DNA of 58,852 bases from Parcubacteria group bacterium GW2011_GWC2_48_17 (GCA_001003605.1 LCPL01000006.1:1-58852); one strand, 5' to 3'; positions 1 to 9,251 are shown, counted from the stretch's first letter. Translations and numbers: made by a program. Notes: generated by a model not told the origin, from the sequence alone.

Positions 1-82
1 AGGACGGGGGTTGTATCCCCCTTAACAAAGGGGGTGTCCGAGTCGGCGAGGACGGGGGTTGTATCCCCCTTAACAAAGGGGT
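1..82. repeat. Tandem palindromic repeat left of the DUF559 gene
   Basis: Two direct copies about 34 bp long start at 1 and 49 (period 48). Each carries the palindromic core TCCCCCTTAACAAAGGGGG preceded by GGACGGGGGTTGTA. Inverted copies lie beyond the following gene (441-540), so the gene sits between facing repeats. The array is cut by the window edge and may extend to the left. Confidence 0.85.
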
Positions 83-94
83 TAGGTAATTGTT

Positions 95-544
95 ATGAAA
101 GTCTACTATAATCAACACCTCAAAGAACTGTCACGGGAACTCAGGAAAAATGGTACTCTTGCTGAAGTCTTGCTATGGAAAGAACTAAGGAACAAGAAGA
201 TGGGCTTTCAATTCATGCGGCAAAAACCGATTTTATTTTACATAGTTGATTTTTATTGTGCTCCGCTCAAACTTGCCGTCGAAGTAGACGGCGTAACGCA
301 TGATGCAAAAATGGAGAAGGATATGAAGCGACAGTGCGCATTGGAAAAGCTTGGAATTGCCTTTCTGCGGTTTTCCGAAGGAGAAGTGCGAAATAATCTT
401 GACGGCGTGTTGCTAAAAATTGCGACGTGGATAAAAGAAAGACAACCCCCGTCGTATCAGAATATGACACCCCCTTTGTTAAGGGGGACACAACCCTCCC
501 CGAATCAGAATTCGGTACTCCCTTTATTAAGGGAGATAAGATAA
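95..544 (+). CDS. DUF559-family (restriction-endonuclease-like fold) small protein
   Basis: The protein has 149 aa. Residues 5-115 match the DUF559 pattern: an N-terminal LRKNGTLAEVLLWKELRNKK helix, then FMRQKPI, then IVDFYC, then LAVEVDGVTHD and a C-terminal FLRFSEGEV strand. The D..ExD arrangement resembles the PD-(D/E)XK/Vsr endonuclease fold, so a nuclease-like role is possible but unproven. The last 30 or so residues (PPLLRG...LPLLREIR) are a translation of the flanking palindromic repeat rather than family sequence. The gene is enclosed by inverted repeat copies (1-82 and 441-540), like the other small-ORF elements in this window. It is 12 bp upstream of a secreted-protein gene and may have been inserted there. 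Confidence 0.8.
   Translation: MKVYYNQHLKELSRELRKNGTLAEVLLWKELRNKKMGFQFMRQKPILFYIVDFYCAPLKLAVEVDGVTHDAKMEKDMKRQCALEKLGIAFLRFSEGEVRNNLDGVLLKIATWIKERQPPSYQNMTPPLLRGTQPSPNQNSVLPLLREIR
441..540. repeat. Inverted copies of the DUF559-associated palindromic repeat
   Basis: The stretch contains CCCCCTTTGTTAAGGGGGA (about 470-488) and a diverged copy CTCCCTTTATTAAGGGAG (518-535). Relative to 1-82 they are reverse-complemented, including the flanking GACAACCCCCG words. They overlap the 3' end of the DUF559 reading frame and supply its C-terminal residues. Confidence 0.8.
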
Positions 545-556
545 AGAGAAACACCA

Positions 557-1519
557 ATGACCCCACGAACAAAAATCATTAGCGGAGTAGCGGCAGTCGC
601 CATACTGGGAGGCGGGGTTTTTTTCTTGCGTACCGGGCGCACGGAAATTAAGTATAACAGCATCACTCCGGAGCAGGCCTCAAAAGCGGCGGAGGTGCTT
701 TCTAAAGACCAAGACAATGACGGCCTTAAAGACTGGGAGGAGGAACTTTGGAACACGAATCCCTTAAACAAAGATACAGATGGAGATGGAACGGTAGATG
801 GCGAAGAGATAACCTTGGGGAGGGACCCTGTTAAAGCGGGGCCGGATGATGAACTTGACCAGAAAACCATTGAAGCAAAAACGGTTCCTGGCGGAGGGGA
901 CTGGACCGAAACCGACAGGCTGTCTAGAGAATTTTTCGCGAAATATCTCACAATAAAGCAGTCGGGAGTGCCGTTTACCGCCGAGGAAGAAGAAAAACTT
1001 CTCGCGGATTTCACACAAAGATATCCTGAACCGAGGGCGAAAAAAATCTTCACGGAAAGCGACATCGTGCTTGCGAAGAATGACGACGTAGCGTCTTTGC
1101 GCGCATACGGAAATGCGATTGGGACTGTGATAAACGCGCACAAAGAAAAAGAAGATGTGGAAAACGAGCTTATTATTTTTGAGCGCGCCCTAGAAAATGA
1201 AGACGCGCTGGACCTTCAAAACCTTGACGGCCGCGTCAAGCGCTATGAGAGCATACTTGCGGGTTTCAAAACAATTCCTGCGCCGCGAAACGTCATGTTG
1301 ATACATCTAGACCTTCTAAACTCCATTGAATCGATAAAAGAAAGTGTGGATGGGATGGCGGGTGCGCTCACCGATTCGGTGCGTGCGCTATCCGCGGCAA
1401 CCGCATATCCTGCCGCCATAGAAGATCTGACTAAGGCCCTGGATGATATCGCACGCTTTTTCGAGATGAAGCAAATAACATTTGGGAAAGATGAACCAGG
1501 GGCGATTCTCACGCAGTAG
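557..1519 (+). CDS. Membrane-anchored protein with thrombospondin type 3 / EF-hand-like calcium repeats
   Basis: The protein has 320 aa. Residues 7-25 form an N-terminal membrane anchor or signal. Residues 50-90 carry acidic loops (DQDNDGLKDWEEE, DTDGDGTVDGEE) typical of calcium-binding TSP3/dockerin-like repeats. The remainder (100-320) is helical and unrecognised. The export signal and its position at the head of the type IV secretion-like cluster suggest an envelope role; this is inference. The stop codon TAG lies in the first word of a hairpin element (AGTAGCGTCTAGCGG), which also separates it from the next gene. Confidence 0.75.
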   Translation: MTPRTKIISGVAAVAILGGGVFFLRTGRTEIKYNSITPEQASKAAEVLSKDQDNDGLKDWEEELWNTNPLNKDTDGDGTVDGEEITLGRDPVKAGPDDELDQKTIEAKTVPGGGDWTETDRLSREFFAKYLTIKQSGVPFTAEEEEKLLADFTQRYPEPRAKKIFTESDIVLAKNDDVASLRAYGNAIGTVINAHKEKEDVENELIIFERALENEDALDLQNLDGRVKRYESILAGFKTIPAPRNVMLIHLDLLNSIESIKESVDGMAGALTDSVRALSAATAYPAAIEDLTKALDDIARFFEMKQITFGKDEPGAILTQ

Positions 1520-1660
1520 CGTCTAGCGGATAGTAGAAAAAGAAATAGATGCATGAAAGCCGAAAACTAAACGCTAGACGCTTCTGCATATGTACATGAA
1601 GTCATAAGATACTCTTGGTTTTTATCCGAAAACTAAACGCTTTACGCTTTACGCTTCTTC
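1516..1660. repeat. Internally deleted copy of the four-helix-bundle element
   Basis: The left part (1520-1600) matches 9262-9360 of the intact element: AGCGTCTAGCGG, then AGTAGAAAAAGA, then AAATAGATGC, then AACTAAACG words, then ATATGTA. The right part (1612-1655) matches the intact right end: TTGGTTTTTATCCGAAAACT followed by AAACGC words. The ORF between them is missing. This is what a MITE-like deletion derivative would look like. Confidence 0.7.
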
Positions 1661-1701
1661 CGTGTTATCCACTTTGCGGGCACTGTTTATCCACAAGTCT
1701 C

Positions 1702-1710
1702 TGCTATAAT
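1702..1710 (+). promoter_or_regulatory. Extended -10 promoter (TGCTATAAT)
   Basis: A perfect TATAAT at 1705-1710 is preceded by TGC, with no convincing -35. Transcription would start at about 1717-1720, at or next to the GTG start codon, so the mRNA is predicted to be leaderless or nearly so. Confidence 0.65.
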
Positions 1711-1719
1711 AAAGAGGAT

Positions 1720-3807
1720 GTGAGAGGAGTGAGTACAAAAATTCTTCTCGGCTTTTTGATTGTAGCGCTAATCGCGCCTACTGTGTTTTTTGCGTACCCG
1801 CAAAAAGCGGAAGCGGTGGTGCCACTGTCGCTTGCGCAGTGCGGTATCGCCAAAATAACCGCGAAAATCGGAGCAGCGATATCGTCAATAACTTCCTTTG
1901 GGCAAAAGGTGCCGACAGTCGCTAGCAAAACTGATTCTGCCGTGGCAACTAGCGCGGCTGGAATGGACTGGGTGCAATGTTTTATGAAGGGACTGGTCAA
2001 AATTTTAGCGAAAACACTGCTTCATACCTTTGTTCAGTCCATAGTGAACTGGATTAACACGGGATTCCAGGGTTCGCCATCGTTTGTCACGAATCCCGAA
2101 GGATTTCTTAATGATGTTGCCGACCAGACGATTGGACGGATTATTGAGGATATTGACCCGCTCCTGTGTTCTCCTTTTCGGCTTGACATACGATTCGCGC
2201 TGGGACTCAATCTTTCGCTACGGAATAGACAGGAAATCCACTGCAGACTTTCTGATGTAATAGCCAATGTGCGCGGAGCTTATGATGGCTTTGTAACCGG
2301 GACTGTGGGGTCAGGGAATCTATCACGGTGGATTCATATAGCGGGGACGCAACAAAATAATCCGTATGGGGCCTACATGGCGGCTTCCTACGACATTGGC
2401 GCTGGCATCACCTCGGCCACGGGACAGCAAATTAAGCTCTTGGATTGGGGTAAAGGATTCAAATCATGGAGAAGCTGTAAGAGGTGGGGACCCAAGGTCA
2501 AAGACGAGAGCGAGAGAGTAATACGCAATGGCCCGTGTCTTGAAGAAGGTGAAATCAAAACCCCCGGCTCGGTCATTGTGGATCAAGCGAATGAATCGCT
2601 CAAAAAAACCCTTACCGAGCTTGAAGTTGCGCAGGAACTTGATGAGGTCTTCGGCGCGCTTGTCAACCAGCTTCTTTACCAAGTTATGCGGGCTGGAGGG
2701 GGACTTCTTGGTGCAAGCAAGGGAAGTACTTCGGGAGACTACGGAGGCAGAAGCGTCGCGGACTTGCTCGAAACCAACCCCGAAGAGGTGATGAGAGTTT
2801 CTACAGTGAAAGTTCCGGATGGCATAAATTGTAGACTGCGATATTATCCTGCGACAAAAGAAACCGCTCTGGGTAGCGGAATTTATGTTCCGGATGAGAG
2901 TAATACCGAAGTAGGCACTCAAGTTTGGACCGACAACCTCGGAGCGGGTAAGACGGTAGGTGTAGCTACTGGTGATGATCGTTCGCTCGTGCCGGCAAAG
3001 TATCTAAAAGAGGGTGATGAAGAAGAGATATCGGTGAAAAGGGCGGGAGGTGATACGTGGGCGAAGTATTTCGCCGGAGTTAGAACGGGCTGTAAAAACG
3101 CATTTAGCGCACTCGTAGACAAAACTTCGACTGACGGCCGTACAACATATATAGCAGACGCGAAAGGAAAAGAATGTATGGGTGATGAAGTGGGAGAGGC
3201 CAAGAAGACCTGTATACCACCGGAACCGCAAGAGCCGCCACAAGAAACGCCAGAAATGAGAGAAATACCTCTGGCGGGAATGGCGGGTTTGAATCAGTCA
3301 CATATTAATTACGATAGTGGTGGAAATATTGTGCATGGTCCGCTTAATGCCGCGGGTGGGTCCAGCCTTTCCGACACGGAAGACGGCATTGTGCCACATT
3401 GGTGGACAGCTTCATTCGCGAAAAAAGAAGAAATTGAAATTATACAGATTAGGTTCATGCCTGGATATTTGGTAGAGTCGCTCATAGTGGCCAATATTCC
3501 CCCTGTAAACGGGGTAAATACAATGGCAGGGATACCAATAACACGCGATGATGTCGCGGGTTCTGCAATTTATACTTATCCCGGCGCTACATCTAGCACA
3601 GGAGCAAGCGCCGCTTCTTCCGGTACGCCCGAAAGCTTGACCATTACTTTCACGCCGCCTGTAACAGGTAACGCCATAGCAATAATTTCAGACCCTGGAG
3701 AGCTTAAACTTTCGTCAGTAAAACTGTACCGCCCGGCTAAAGCTGCAGACGCCGTAACACCGACTACAGCTCCTCCGCCGGTTACAATAGAGCTACCTAC
3801 ATTATGA
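1720..3807 (+). CDS. Large secreted protein of the type IV secretion-like cluster, unknown function
   Basis: The protein has about 695 aa. I start it at GTG 1720, directly downstream of the TATAAT box; an upstream in-frame ATG would lie before the promoter. A second GTG at 1729 is possible. Residues 5-30 form a signal peptide (STKILLGFLIVALIAPTVFF, cleavage near AEA|VV). The mature part has hydrophobic and Cys-containing stretches at roughly 40-200 and a low-complexity, Thr/Pro-rich C-terminus. The segment after about residue 500 looks beta-rich. Similar long secreted proteins precede the VirB6-like gene in CPR secretion clusters (general knowledge, not searched). The function is unknown, probably an envelope-exposed component. 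Confidence 0.7.
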   Translation: MRGVSTKILLGFLIVALIAPTVFFAYPQKAEAVVPLSLAQCGIAKITAKIGAAISSITSFGQKVPTVASKTDSAVATSAAGMDWVQCFMKGLVKILAKTLLHTFVQSIVNWINTGFQGSPSFVTNPEGFLNDVADQTIGRIIEDIDPLLCSPFRLDIRFALGLNLSLRNRQEIHCRLSDVIANVRGAYDGFVTGTVGSGNLSRWIHIAGTQQNNPYGAYMAASYDIGAGITSATGQQIKLLDWGKGFKSWRSCKRWGPKVKDESERVIRNGPCLEEGEIKTPGSVIVDQANESLKKTLTELEVAQELDEVFGALVNQLLYQVMRAGGGLLGASKGSTSGDYGGRSVADLLETNPEEVMRVSTVKVPDGINCRLRYYPATKETALGSGIYVPDESNTEVGTQVWTDNLGAGKTVGVATGDDRSLVPAKYLKEGDEEEISVKRAGGDTWAKYFAGVRTGCKNAFSALVDKTSTDGRTTYIADAKGKECMGDEVGEAKKTCIPPEPQEPPQETPEMREIPLAGMAGLNQSHINYDSGGNIVHGPLNAAGGSSLSDTEDGIVPHWWTASFAKKEEIEIIQIRFMPGYLVESLIVANIPPVNGVNTMAGIPITRDDVAGSAIYTYPGATSSTGASAASSGTPESLTITFTPPVTGNAIAIISDPGELKLSSVKLYRPAKAADAVTPTTAPPPVTIELPTL

Positions 3808-3926
3808 AGTATGAAGTACCCGCCAAACTTCGTCAGAACGAAGTTTAGTCGGGCAGGTGAATTATGAATTATGACAATAGGAACTGCGAATGAAGTAAAA
3901 ATTGCGAAAACAACAAAAAACCAATT
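3808..3926. repeat. Spacer with GAATTATGAA words and a partial inverted repeat
   Basis: The gene-free spacer holds ATTATGAAGTATGAAGTA and GAATTATGAATTATGA words, the same family as at 30,843-30,935 and 40,435-40,530. It also holds a small hairpin (AAACTTCGTCAGAACGAAGTTT). I see no gene. Confidence 0.6.
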
Positions 3927-6900
3927 ATGCCTTTCCAGAAAAACAAAAAACCTCATATCGTTATAGGAGTGGCTGCAATGGTCCTAAGCGGAATTTTTGC
4001 GGGAATCATAGTTGGCCCGATTTTTCTCTTTGCTCAAGAGCCTGTGACGGAAGGTACGACACTCCCTGCCGACCCTAATACTGAGTCCGGAGTTCCCCCA
4101 GAAGAAGCGCGTGGATACAACCAATCTGGCGTATGGGGCGTACCAACCCCTGAAGAGCAAAGAGCGGCGCAGACAGGAGAATTCGGAACTCCTGAAGAGG
4201 AGGCGCGGAGAAACGAGGCGGCAGCGATAGCTGCAGCGGCGGACAAGAAAAGAGCGGCGGAAGAACTGGCGGAGAAATTCAAGTGTTGGGGTCCAATTGG
4301 CGGATTCAATATCACCGGATGCATGGCGATGCTCATGGACAAGGTTATGTGGCTTGCGGCGCGGACGCTTTGGATTGCCGGCGTACTCCTCAACATTACG
4401 CTCCATTACACCCTGAACCTCAATACGCTTCTGGAGAAACTCCCGATTGTGGACATCGGTTGGAAAGTGCTACGCGACCTTGCCAACATCGTCTTTATCT
4501 TCATCACGCTCTGGTGCGGCATTTCCATTACGCTCGGCATAGGCGACGGCGGCAAAAAGGCGTGGGGTTATCTCGCGCAGATGGTACTCGTGGCGCTGTT
4601 TATCAACTTCTCGCTTTTCATCACCAAGGCGGTTGTGGATGCTTCAAATATAGCCGCGCTACATTTCTATTCGCTGATTGTGGAGCCGGGAAAAGAAAGC
4701 AATTACGACAGCGGATTATCCGAAGCGTTTATGTACGGACTCAAGCTCGGAACGCTCTATAACAGTAAACAACTCGGAGCCGGCGGGAACATTGACGCGG
4801 ACAAACTTTTCATTGGAGGCGCGCTCGCCAGTGCCGGACAGGGGCCTACCTTTACCAACATCATCTTGATTGGCTTTTTCGGCTCTCTTTTCATCATTGT
4901 CACGGCGTGGGTGTTTTTCGCCGCGGCCATTATGTTTATCTACCGCGCCGTCACCCTCATCATGCTCATGATACTTTCGCCTCTCGCTTTTGTCGGGCTA
5001 ATTCTCCCCGGCGCATCGGGTATGGCGCACGCTTGGTGGAGTAAGCTCTGGAGTCAGGCGTTCTTCGCGCCGCTTTACCTCGCGCTCGCCTACGTCGTGG
5101 TGAAAACCCTCAACTCGGATGCGTTTCAGGAGGCGTATGCAAATACCAATACGGCCGGCGCTGGTTTTGCCGCCGCCCTTACCGGCACGGGGCCAGACAC
5201 CGTATACATCATCTTCAACTTCGTGATTTTGATTGGCCTCATGGTGGCATGCCTTATGGTCGCCCAGTCCTTGGGCGCCAAAGGCAGCGACATGGCCATG
5301 GCGGGGTGGCAGAAGATTAAGGGGGTCGCGGTGGGGGGTGTTGTGGGTGTGACCGGCGCTGCGGCCCGAGGAATCATCAAAGTGCCTTCTGCGGGAATAC
5401 AGGCTATGGGGAATGTCGGTAAATTGGCTCAACGGATAGGCAATATAGGATTCATGAAAGACACAAAATTTGGTAAAAAAATGAATGACTTTGGAACGCG
5501 TTTCCAAAGCACGGAAGGCATCGGGGCGAAAATGCGTAAAATCACCGGAAAGGCCGAATGGCTCGACCCGCGCTACATTGAAGAGCGCGCCGGCCAATCG
5601 AAGCTAGGAAATACTATGATAGGAAGAGCTATTCGCGGCGTGACGACGAGCGCTTTGGCCAACGTGAAAATTGGCGACAAATCCCTCCAAGAAGCGCACG
5701 AGGAGGGAGAGGAGATGGCGTCACGACGGCGGGAAATTGAATACGGCCACAAGGCACGGCAAAACGCCAACCAACTGGAACCCCTGCATGAAAAAGAAAA
5801 GAAGCTCCTTGACGAAAAACTCACAAAGGAAACACAGCAGAAAATAGCGGAAGAGAAACTTAAAGAGGGGCAGGCAAGTAAAGACCCGGCAAAAATCGCC
5901 AAGGCGGAAGAGGCGCTCGGCGCAGGATTCCTCAAGACGTCAGAAGCGTTGGCCGCCGCGGAGGAAAATCTTGAAAAAGCGAAAAAGAGCGGCGGCCCGA
6001 CAACCGCGGAGGAAGCGGCGGTTAAGACGGCCCAGCAGGCGGTGGAGGCAGAACGGGTAAAGGGAGGAGCTGCCGTGGAAACGGCAAAAGCAGAGAAGGA
6101 CATTGAGGAATTTGAAGCGAAAAGCCGAAAGATTATGGAACAGCATGCCGACGCCGTTCGGGTCGCGCTCGCGAGGATGTCCACCGAGGCCTTTCTTGAA
6201 CTTCCGAAGACATTCTTTGAGAATCCCGCGTTTATGGACAACACCGTGCTTGGAGAAGACAAGTACCTCGCGCTCATGAAAAGCGAGCACTTCACACGCG
6301 AGGAGAAGGAAGGATACACGAAAGCTCGCTGGAAGCGCGCCAAAGACACCGCGGCGCGCAGAAAGACGCGCAGTGAGAGCTTTCTCGCGGAAATGCCGGA
6401 GTACCAGAAAAAGGTAAAGGAGCGGGAGGCGGCTGAAAAAAGAGTAGCTGAGGGTTTAGAAAAATTTGTTGAAGGTTTGCAGGACGAACTTGCTGAGGCG
6501 GATCATGTTGTGGCAGACGCAAAAAGAGATTTGGAAACCGCCGAGCAAGATTTGGCATCGGCACGAGGTACAGCCAATATACAAGCCGCGCGCGACCTTG
6601 TACAAGATCAGAAAGATATCCTTAAACCAAAAGAAGATGCGCGCGCAAAATTTGACAAGGATATAGCGACTAAAAGGATGAATCTGGAGAAAAAAGAAAC
6701 GGGCATTCTCCGCGATGCATCTGGTGAAGAAATAAAGCTGAAAGCGCCGAAACAACCCGGCTGGGATGAGGCGCCGGACATCAGAAAGGCGCTCCGCAAC
6801 ATCTTGCGACCGGACGAGGTCATTAATCTCTATCGCTACGACCGCGAAGCGTTTGGCAATCCATTTATCGCCGACACCATCAAGCAAGGCACATGGAATG

Positions 6901-7691
6901 AAGTACGGCGGTCAGGACAGGTGGACTCAAACTCCATTGAGCAGGTGGCTCGCGTGCAGAAGCGCCATTACCTCAAAGACTCCTTGTACTTCGGAAGCGG
7001 CTTAGACCCCGTGGAAATGCATACACTTGAAGAGGAGAATCTGTCAGAGGCGTACGGAGTGCTCAATGAGCTCGGCGATGAAATGAAAAAGCTTGGTATA
7101 GAAGGGTATCGGAAGTGGATCGAAAACGGAGGGTTGCAGAAATTCCTCCAGGACAAGGGGCTGGAGAAACGCCTATCCGCCGATATCAAGGTTCAACTCG
7201 AGCGACACGACGCGGGTCTCGGTATGTACAAGATGACGGCGCCAAACCTCGCAAGCAACGAGTTCGAGATGATGCCAGGGATGCTTCGCGAACATCCAAT
7301 TTCGCTTAACTACTACGACCAAGCGAGCATCGCTCCGTTTACACATCGCGATATTGAAAATACTCTGCCTATTGCTGAATTCTACATTGAACAATTTAAG
7401 CGTGATGTTGAGGAGGGTGGCGGTGTCATAAGCGAAGGGAACCTCCGCATTCTGAAATGGTTCGTAAACGAAAACCAGGGACAAAGCTTTACCCAGTTTG
7501 AGATGGTTCGGGAAGACCTTAAGGACTGGTTTGAAATGATAAAGCGGCTTATCGGAAAATCTGGCCGCGCCATGACCACCAACAAATACGCGACATCGAA
7601 TGATGTTTACGCAGATATGGAGAGAAGAACGGGCAAGCCGGCGCACGACCCGTTTGAGAAGATTCGTTCAAAAACGGATAAACCAAGCTAA
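3927..7691 (+). CDS. VirB6/TrbL-like polytopic membrane protein with long coiled-coil C-terminus
   Basis: The protein has 1254 aa. Residues 1-40 form a signal or first membrane helix. Residues 120-490 hold about six to eight hydrophobic segments with loops (e.g. VFFAAAIMFIYRAVTLIMLM), the pattern of VirB6/TrbL inner-membrane channel components. From about 560 to 1000 the protein is very rich in Ala, Glu and Lys, predicting an extended cytoplasmic coiled coil. Residues 1000-1254 look globular. It is followed within 22 bp by the next cluster gene. Family-level identity as a type IV secretion channel protein is inferred from topology and from the neighbouring PrgI and VirB4 genes. The coiled-coil tail is much longer than in classical VirB6 (about 300 aa in total). 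Confidence 0.75.
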   Translation: MPFQKNKKPHIVIGVAAMVLSGIFAGIIVGPIFLFAQEPVTEGTTLPADPNTESGVPPEEARGYNQSGVWGVPTPEEQRAAQTGEFGTPEEEARRNEAAAIAAAADKKRAAEELAEKFKCWGPIGGFNITGCMAMLMDKVMWLAARTLWIAGVLLNITLHYTLNLNTLLEKLPIVDIGWKVLRDLANIVFIFITLWCGISITLGIGDGGKKAWGYLAQMVLVALFINFSLFITKAVVDASNIAALHFYSLIVEPGKESNYDSGLSEAFMYGLKLGTLYNSKQLGAGGNIDADKLFIGGALASAGQGPTFTNIILIGFFGSLFIIVTAWVFFAAAIMFIYRAVTLIMLMILSPLAFVGLILPGASGMAHAWWSKLWSQAFFAPLYLALAYVVVKTLNSDAFQEAYANTNTAGAGFAAALTGTGPDTVYIIFNFVILIGLMVACLMVAQSLGAKGSDMAMAGWQKIKGVAVGGVVGVTGAAARGIIKVPSAGIQAMGNVGKLAQRIGNIGFMKDTKFGKKMNDFGTRFQSTEGIGAKMRKITGKAEWLDPRYIEERAGQSKLGNTMIGRAIRGVTTSALANVKIGDKSLQEAHEEGEEMASRRREIEYGHKARQNANQLEPLHEKEKKLLDEKLTKETQQKIAEEKLKEGQASKDPAKIAKAEEALGAGFLKTSEALAAAEENLEKAKKSGGPTTAEEAAVKTAQQAVEAERVKGGAAVETAKAEKDIEEFEAKSRKIMEQHADAVRVALARMSTEAFLELPKTFFENPAFMDNTVLGEDKYLALMKSEHFTREEKEGYTKARWKRAKDTAARRKTRSESFLAEMPEYQKKVKEREAAEKRVAEGLEKFVEGLQDELAEADHVVADAKRDLETAEQDLASARGTANIQAARDLVQDQKDILKPKEDARAKFDKDIATKRMNLEKKETGILRDASGEEIKLKAPKQPGWDEAPDIRKALRNILRPDEVINLYRYDREAFGNPFIADTIKQGTWNEVRRSGQVDSNSIEQVARVQKRHYLKDSLYFGSGLDPVEMHTLEEENLSEAYGVLNELGDEMKKLGIEGYRKWIENGGLQKFLQDKGLEKRLSADIKVQLERHDAGLGMYKMTAPNLASNEFEMMPGMLREHPISLNYYDQASIAPFTHRDIENTLPIAEFYIEQFKRDVEEGGGVISEGNLRILKWFVNENQGQSFTQFEMVREDLKDWFEMIKRLIGKSGRAMTTNKYATSNDVYADMERRTGKPAHDPFEKIRSKTDKPS

Positions 7692-7712
7692 CATCTTAAA
7701 GACTAGATTCGT

Positions 7713-9251
7713 ATGAACCCACAGCAACAACGAGAAAACTTTTTCCGCTTCATAGACGCCCTGCCGCAGGCAGTGGTGGATTCACTGTCGCAAAAAAATC
7801 TTGATATTATTGCCGTCTTGCACGAAGTTTGCGTGGCGCGCGAGTTTGTTCTCTATGAAATGGGAAACATTTGCGAAGGCGTAGTGCGGGTGCTTGCGGG
7901 GAAAGACTCGCCGAGCAATCTCTTGGCGTTCATCCAGCAAGATCAGAACATAGAGGAAGACAACAGAGCGAAAATTCCCGCACTTGCCTATGAAATCCAG
8001 CAGAAGATTTTTGACCCGGTGCTCCCGATTTTGAAGCAGGCGGGGTTTCCGATTAAAGAAGGAAAGGTGGCGGAGCCAGCTTCTAGCTTTCAGGTTCAAG
8101 GTTCTAGTCAGACAAAACTAGAAGCTAGAAGCCACCTGCCCGCCAAAGGCTTGGCGCAGGCGGGAAACCTAGCAGCTTCTTCTGTTGGACTAGAAGCTAG
8201 CAGCTTGAAGCTAGAACCTAATCATATGCGGGCATTGATGCGCATCGCCGCCGGAACGGCCTATAGCGAATTGCAACTTCGCGACGCTTTCGAGGACTTG
8301 CCTCCGGGCCTTCGCCAATCGCTCTCTTCGGTGGATACGGCAAACTCCATACAGGGAATCGCCAAGAAATATCTTCTCCATGTGGACCAGATGGCTTCTC
8401 TTGCGAGCGAAACCGGGCTTGTGCTTCTCGGACTTACGCACCCGGCGGACTTTATAGGAAATCTTGGAAAGCGCCTTCGTCTTAAAGAAGAGGAGGCGAG
8501 GGAAATCGCGCGCGAAATAAGCGCGGAGATTTTCGTCAAAGTCCGTGATTCGCTACGCGGACTGCACGAACCAAAACCAGCTTCTAGCTTTCAGGTGCTA
8601 GGTTCTAGCCAGAAACCAACCGAGTCCCCAAAGGTAGCGCCTGTATCTTCTTCTCAATCTTCTGCCACACTAAACGCTAAACGCTCAACGCTAACCGCTT
8701 CTTCCCGCTATCCGCTAAACGCTTCCCTTGAAACTCCGTATTCCCCACAAGCCAAGTGGAACACGGGAGAAAATATACTTTCAAAGCAAGCCCCGCAGAA
8801 GCAGGGCGACTTTGCGGGGCAAGCTCCCCAAAAAGAGGCGCCATTAAGCAGGGAAGGAGTATTGCGCGGCGTTGAAAACCCCAAATCAATTAAGAGAGAT
8901 TCTCCCCTAGAAGCTAACAGCTATCAGCTAAAAGCTAATCAGGTGGGGCCGACGGGGTGGAAACCGTCGCAGAATGAAGTAGGAAGTATGAATTATGAAT
9001 TAAGGAAGCCCTCGATTCCAACAGACTTACCAAGACCTCCAGCGCCGAAGCCACCAATCGCGCCGAAGCCATTCCAGCCGTCTGCTCCGGGAGAAAAACG
9101 GAGACCGAGTGATATTGGCCCATTATCTGTGCCGGAAAAACCGACGGACGAACCGAATGACTTTCTTGAAGAGAAATTGCAGCGGCCAGTAACCATGCCG
9201 AAAGAGGAGAAGCATTACTCAAGCGACCCCTATCGGGAACCGCTTGAGTAA
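7713..9251 (+). CDS. Cluster-associated cytoplasmic protein with repeat-derived disordered linker
   Basis: The protein has 512 aa. Residues 1-120 and 170-290 look helical and ordered; each contains a similar pattern of short helices (FIDALPQAVVDSLSQKN; AFEDLPPGLRQSLSSVD), suggesting an internal duplication. The remainder is Ser/Pro/Lys-rich and disordered, ending in a PxxP-rich tail (PRPPAPKPPIAPKP). The linkers between ordered parts are translated hairpin-island DNA (see 8078-9003). No known domain is recognised. The stop TAA is formed by the first word of the next hairpin element (GAGTAAGCGTTTAGCG). Its position between VirB6-like and PrgI genes suggests a role in the same apparatus. Confidence 0.7.
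   Translation: MNPQQQRENFFRFIDALPQAVVDSLSQKNLDIIAVLHEVCVAREFVLYEMGNICEGVVRVLAGKDSPSNLLAFIQQDQNIEEDNRAKIPALAYEIQQKIFDPVLPILKQAGFPIKEGKVAEPASSFQVQGSSQTKLEARSHLPAKGLAQAGNLAASSVGLEASSLKLEPNHMRALMRIAAGTAYSELQLRDAFEDLPPGLRQSLSSVDTANSIQGIAKKYLLHVDQMASLASETGLVLLGLTHPADFIGNLGKRLRLKEEEAREIAREISAEIFVKVRDSLRGLHEPKPASSFQVLGSSQKPTESPKVAPVSSSQSSATLNAKRSTLTASSRYPLNASLETPYSPQAKWNTGENILSKQAPQKQGDFAGQAPQKEAPLSREGVLRGVENPKSIKRDSPLEANSYQLKANQVGPTGWKPSQNEVGSMNYELRKPSIPTDLPRPPAPKPPIAPKPFQPSAPGEKRRPSDIGPLSVPEKPTDEPNDFLEEKLQRPVTMPKEEKHYSSDPYREPLE
8078..9003. repeat. Hairpin-island repeats translated in frame inside a coding gene
   Basis: Within the 512-aa gene, segments at 8078-8220, 8578-8610, 8671-8727, 8908-8941 and 8980-9003 are made of the same words that fill intergenic islands (AGCTTCTAGCTTTCAGGT, CTAGAAGCTAGAAGC, CTAAACGCTAAACGC, GTATGAATTATGAATTA). 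Pairs such as 8078-8112 and 8190-8218 are mutually inverted. All keep the reading frame and encode S/L/E/A/N/K-rich linkers such as LEASSLKLE and LNAKRSTL. Confidence 0.8.

Noticed and set aside
1615-1719. Upstream start (TTG 1615) for the 695-aa secreted protein
   Set aside because: It would place the -10 box and repeat arms inside the gene and would put 35 unlikely residues before the signal peptide.
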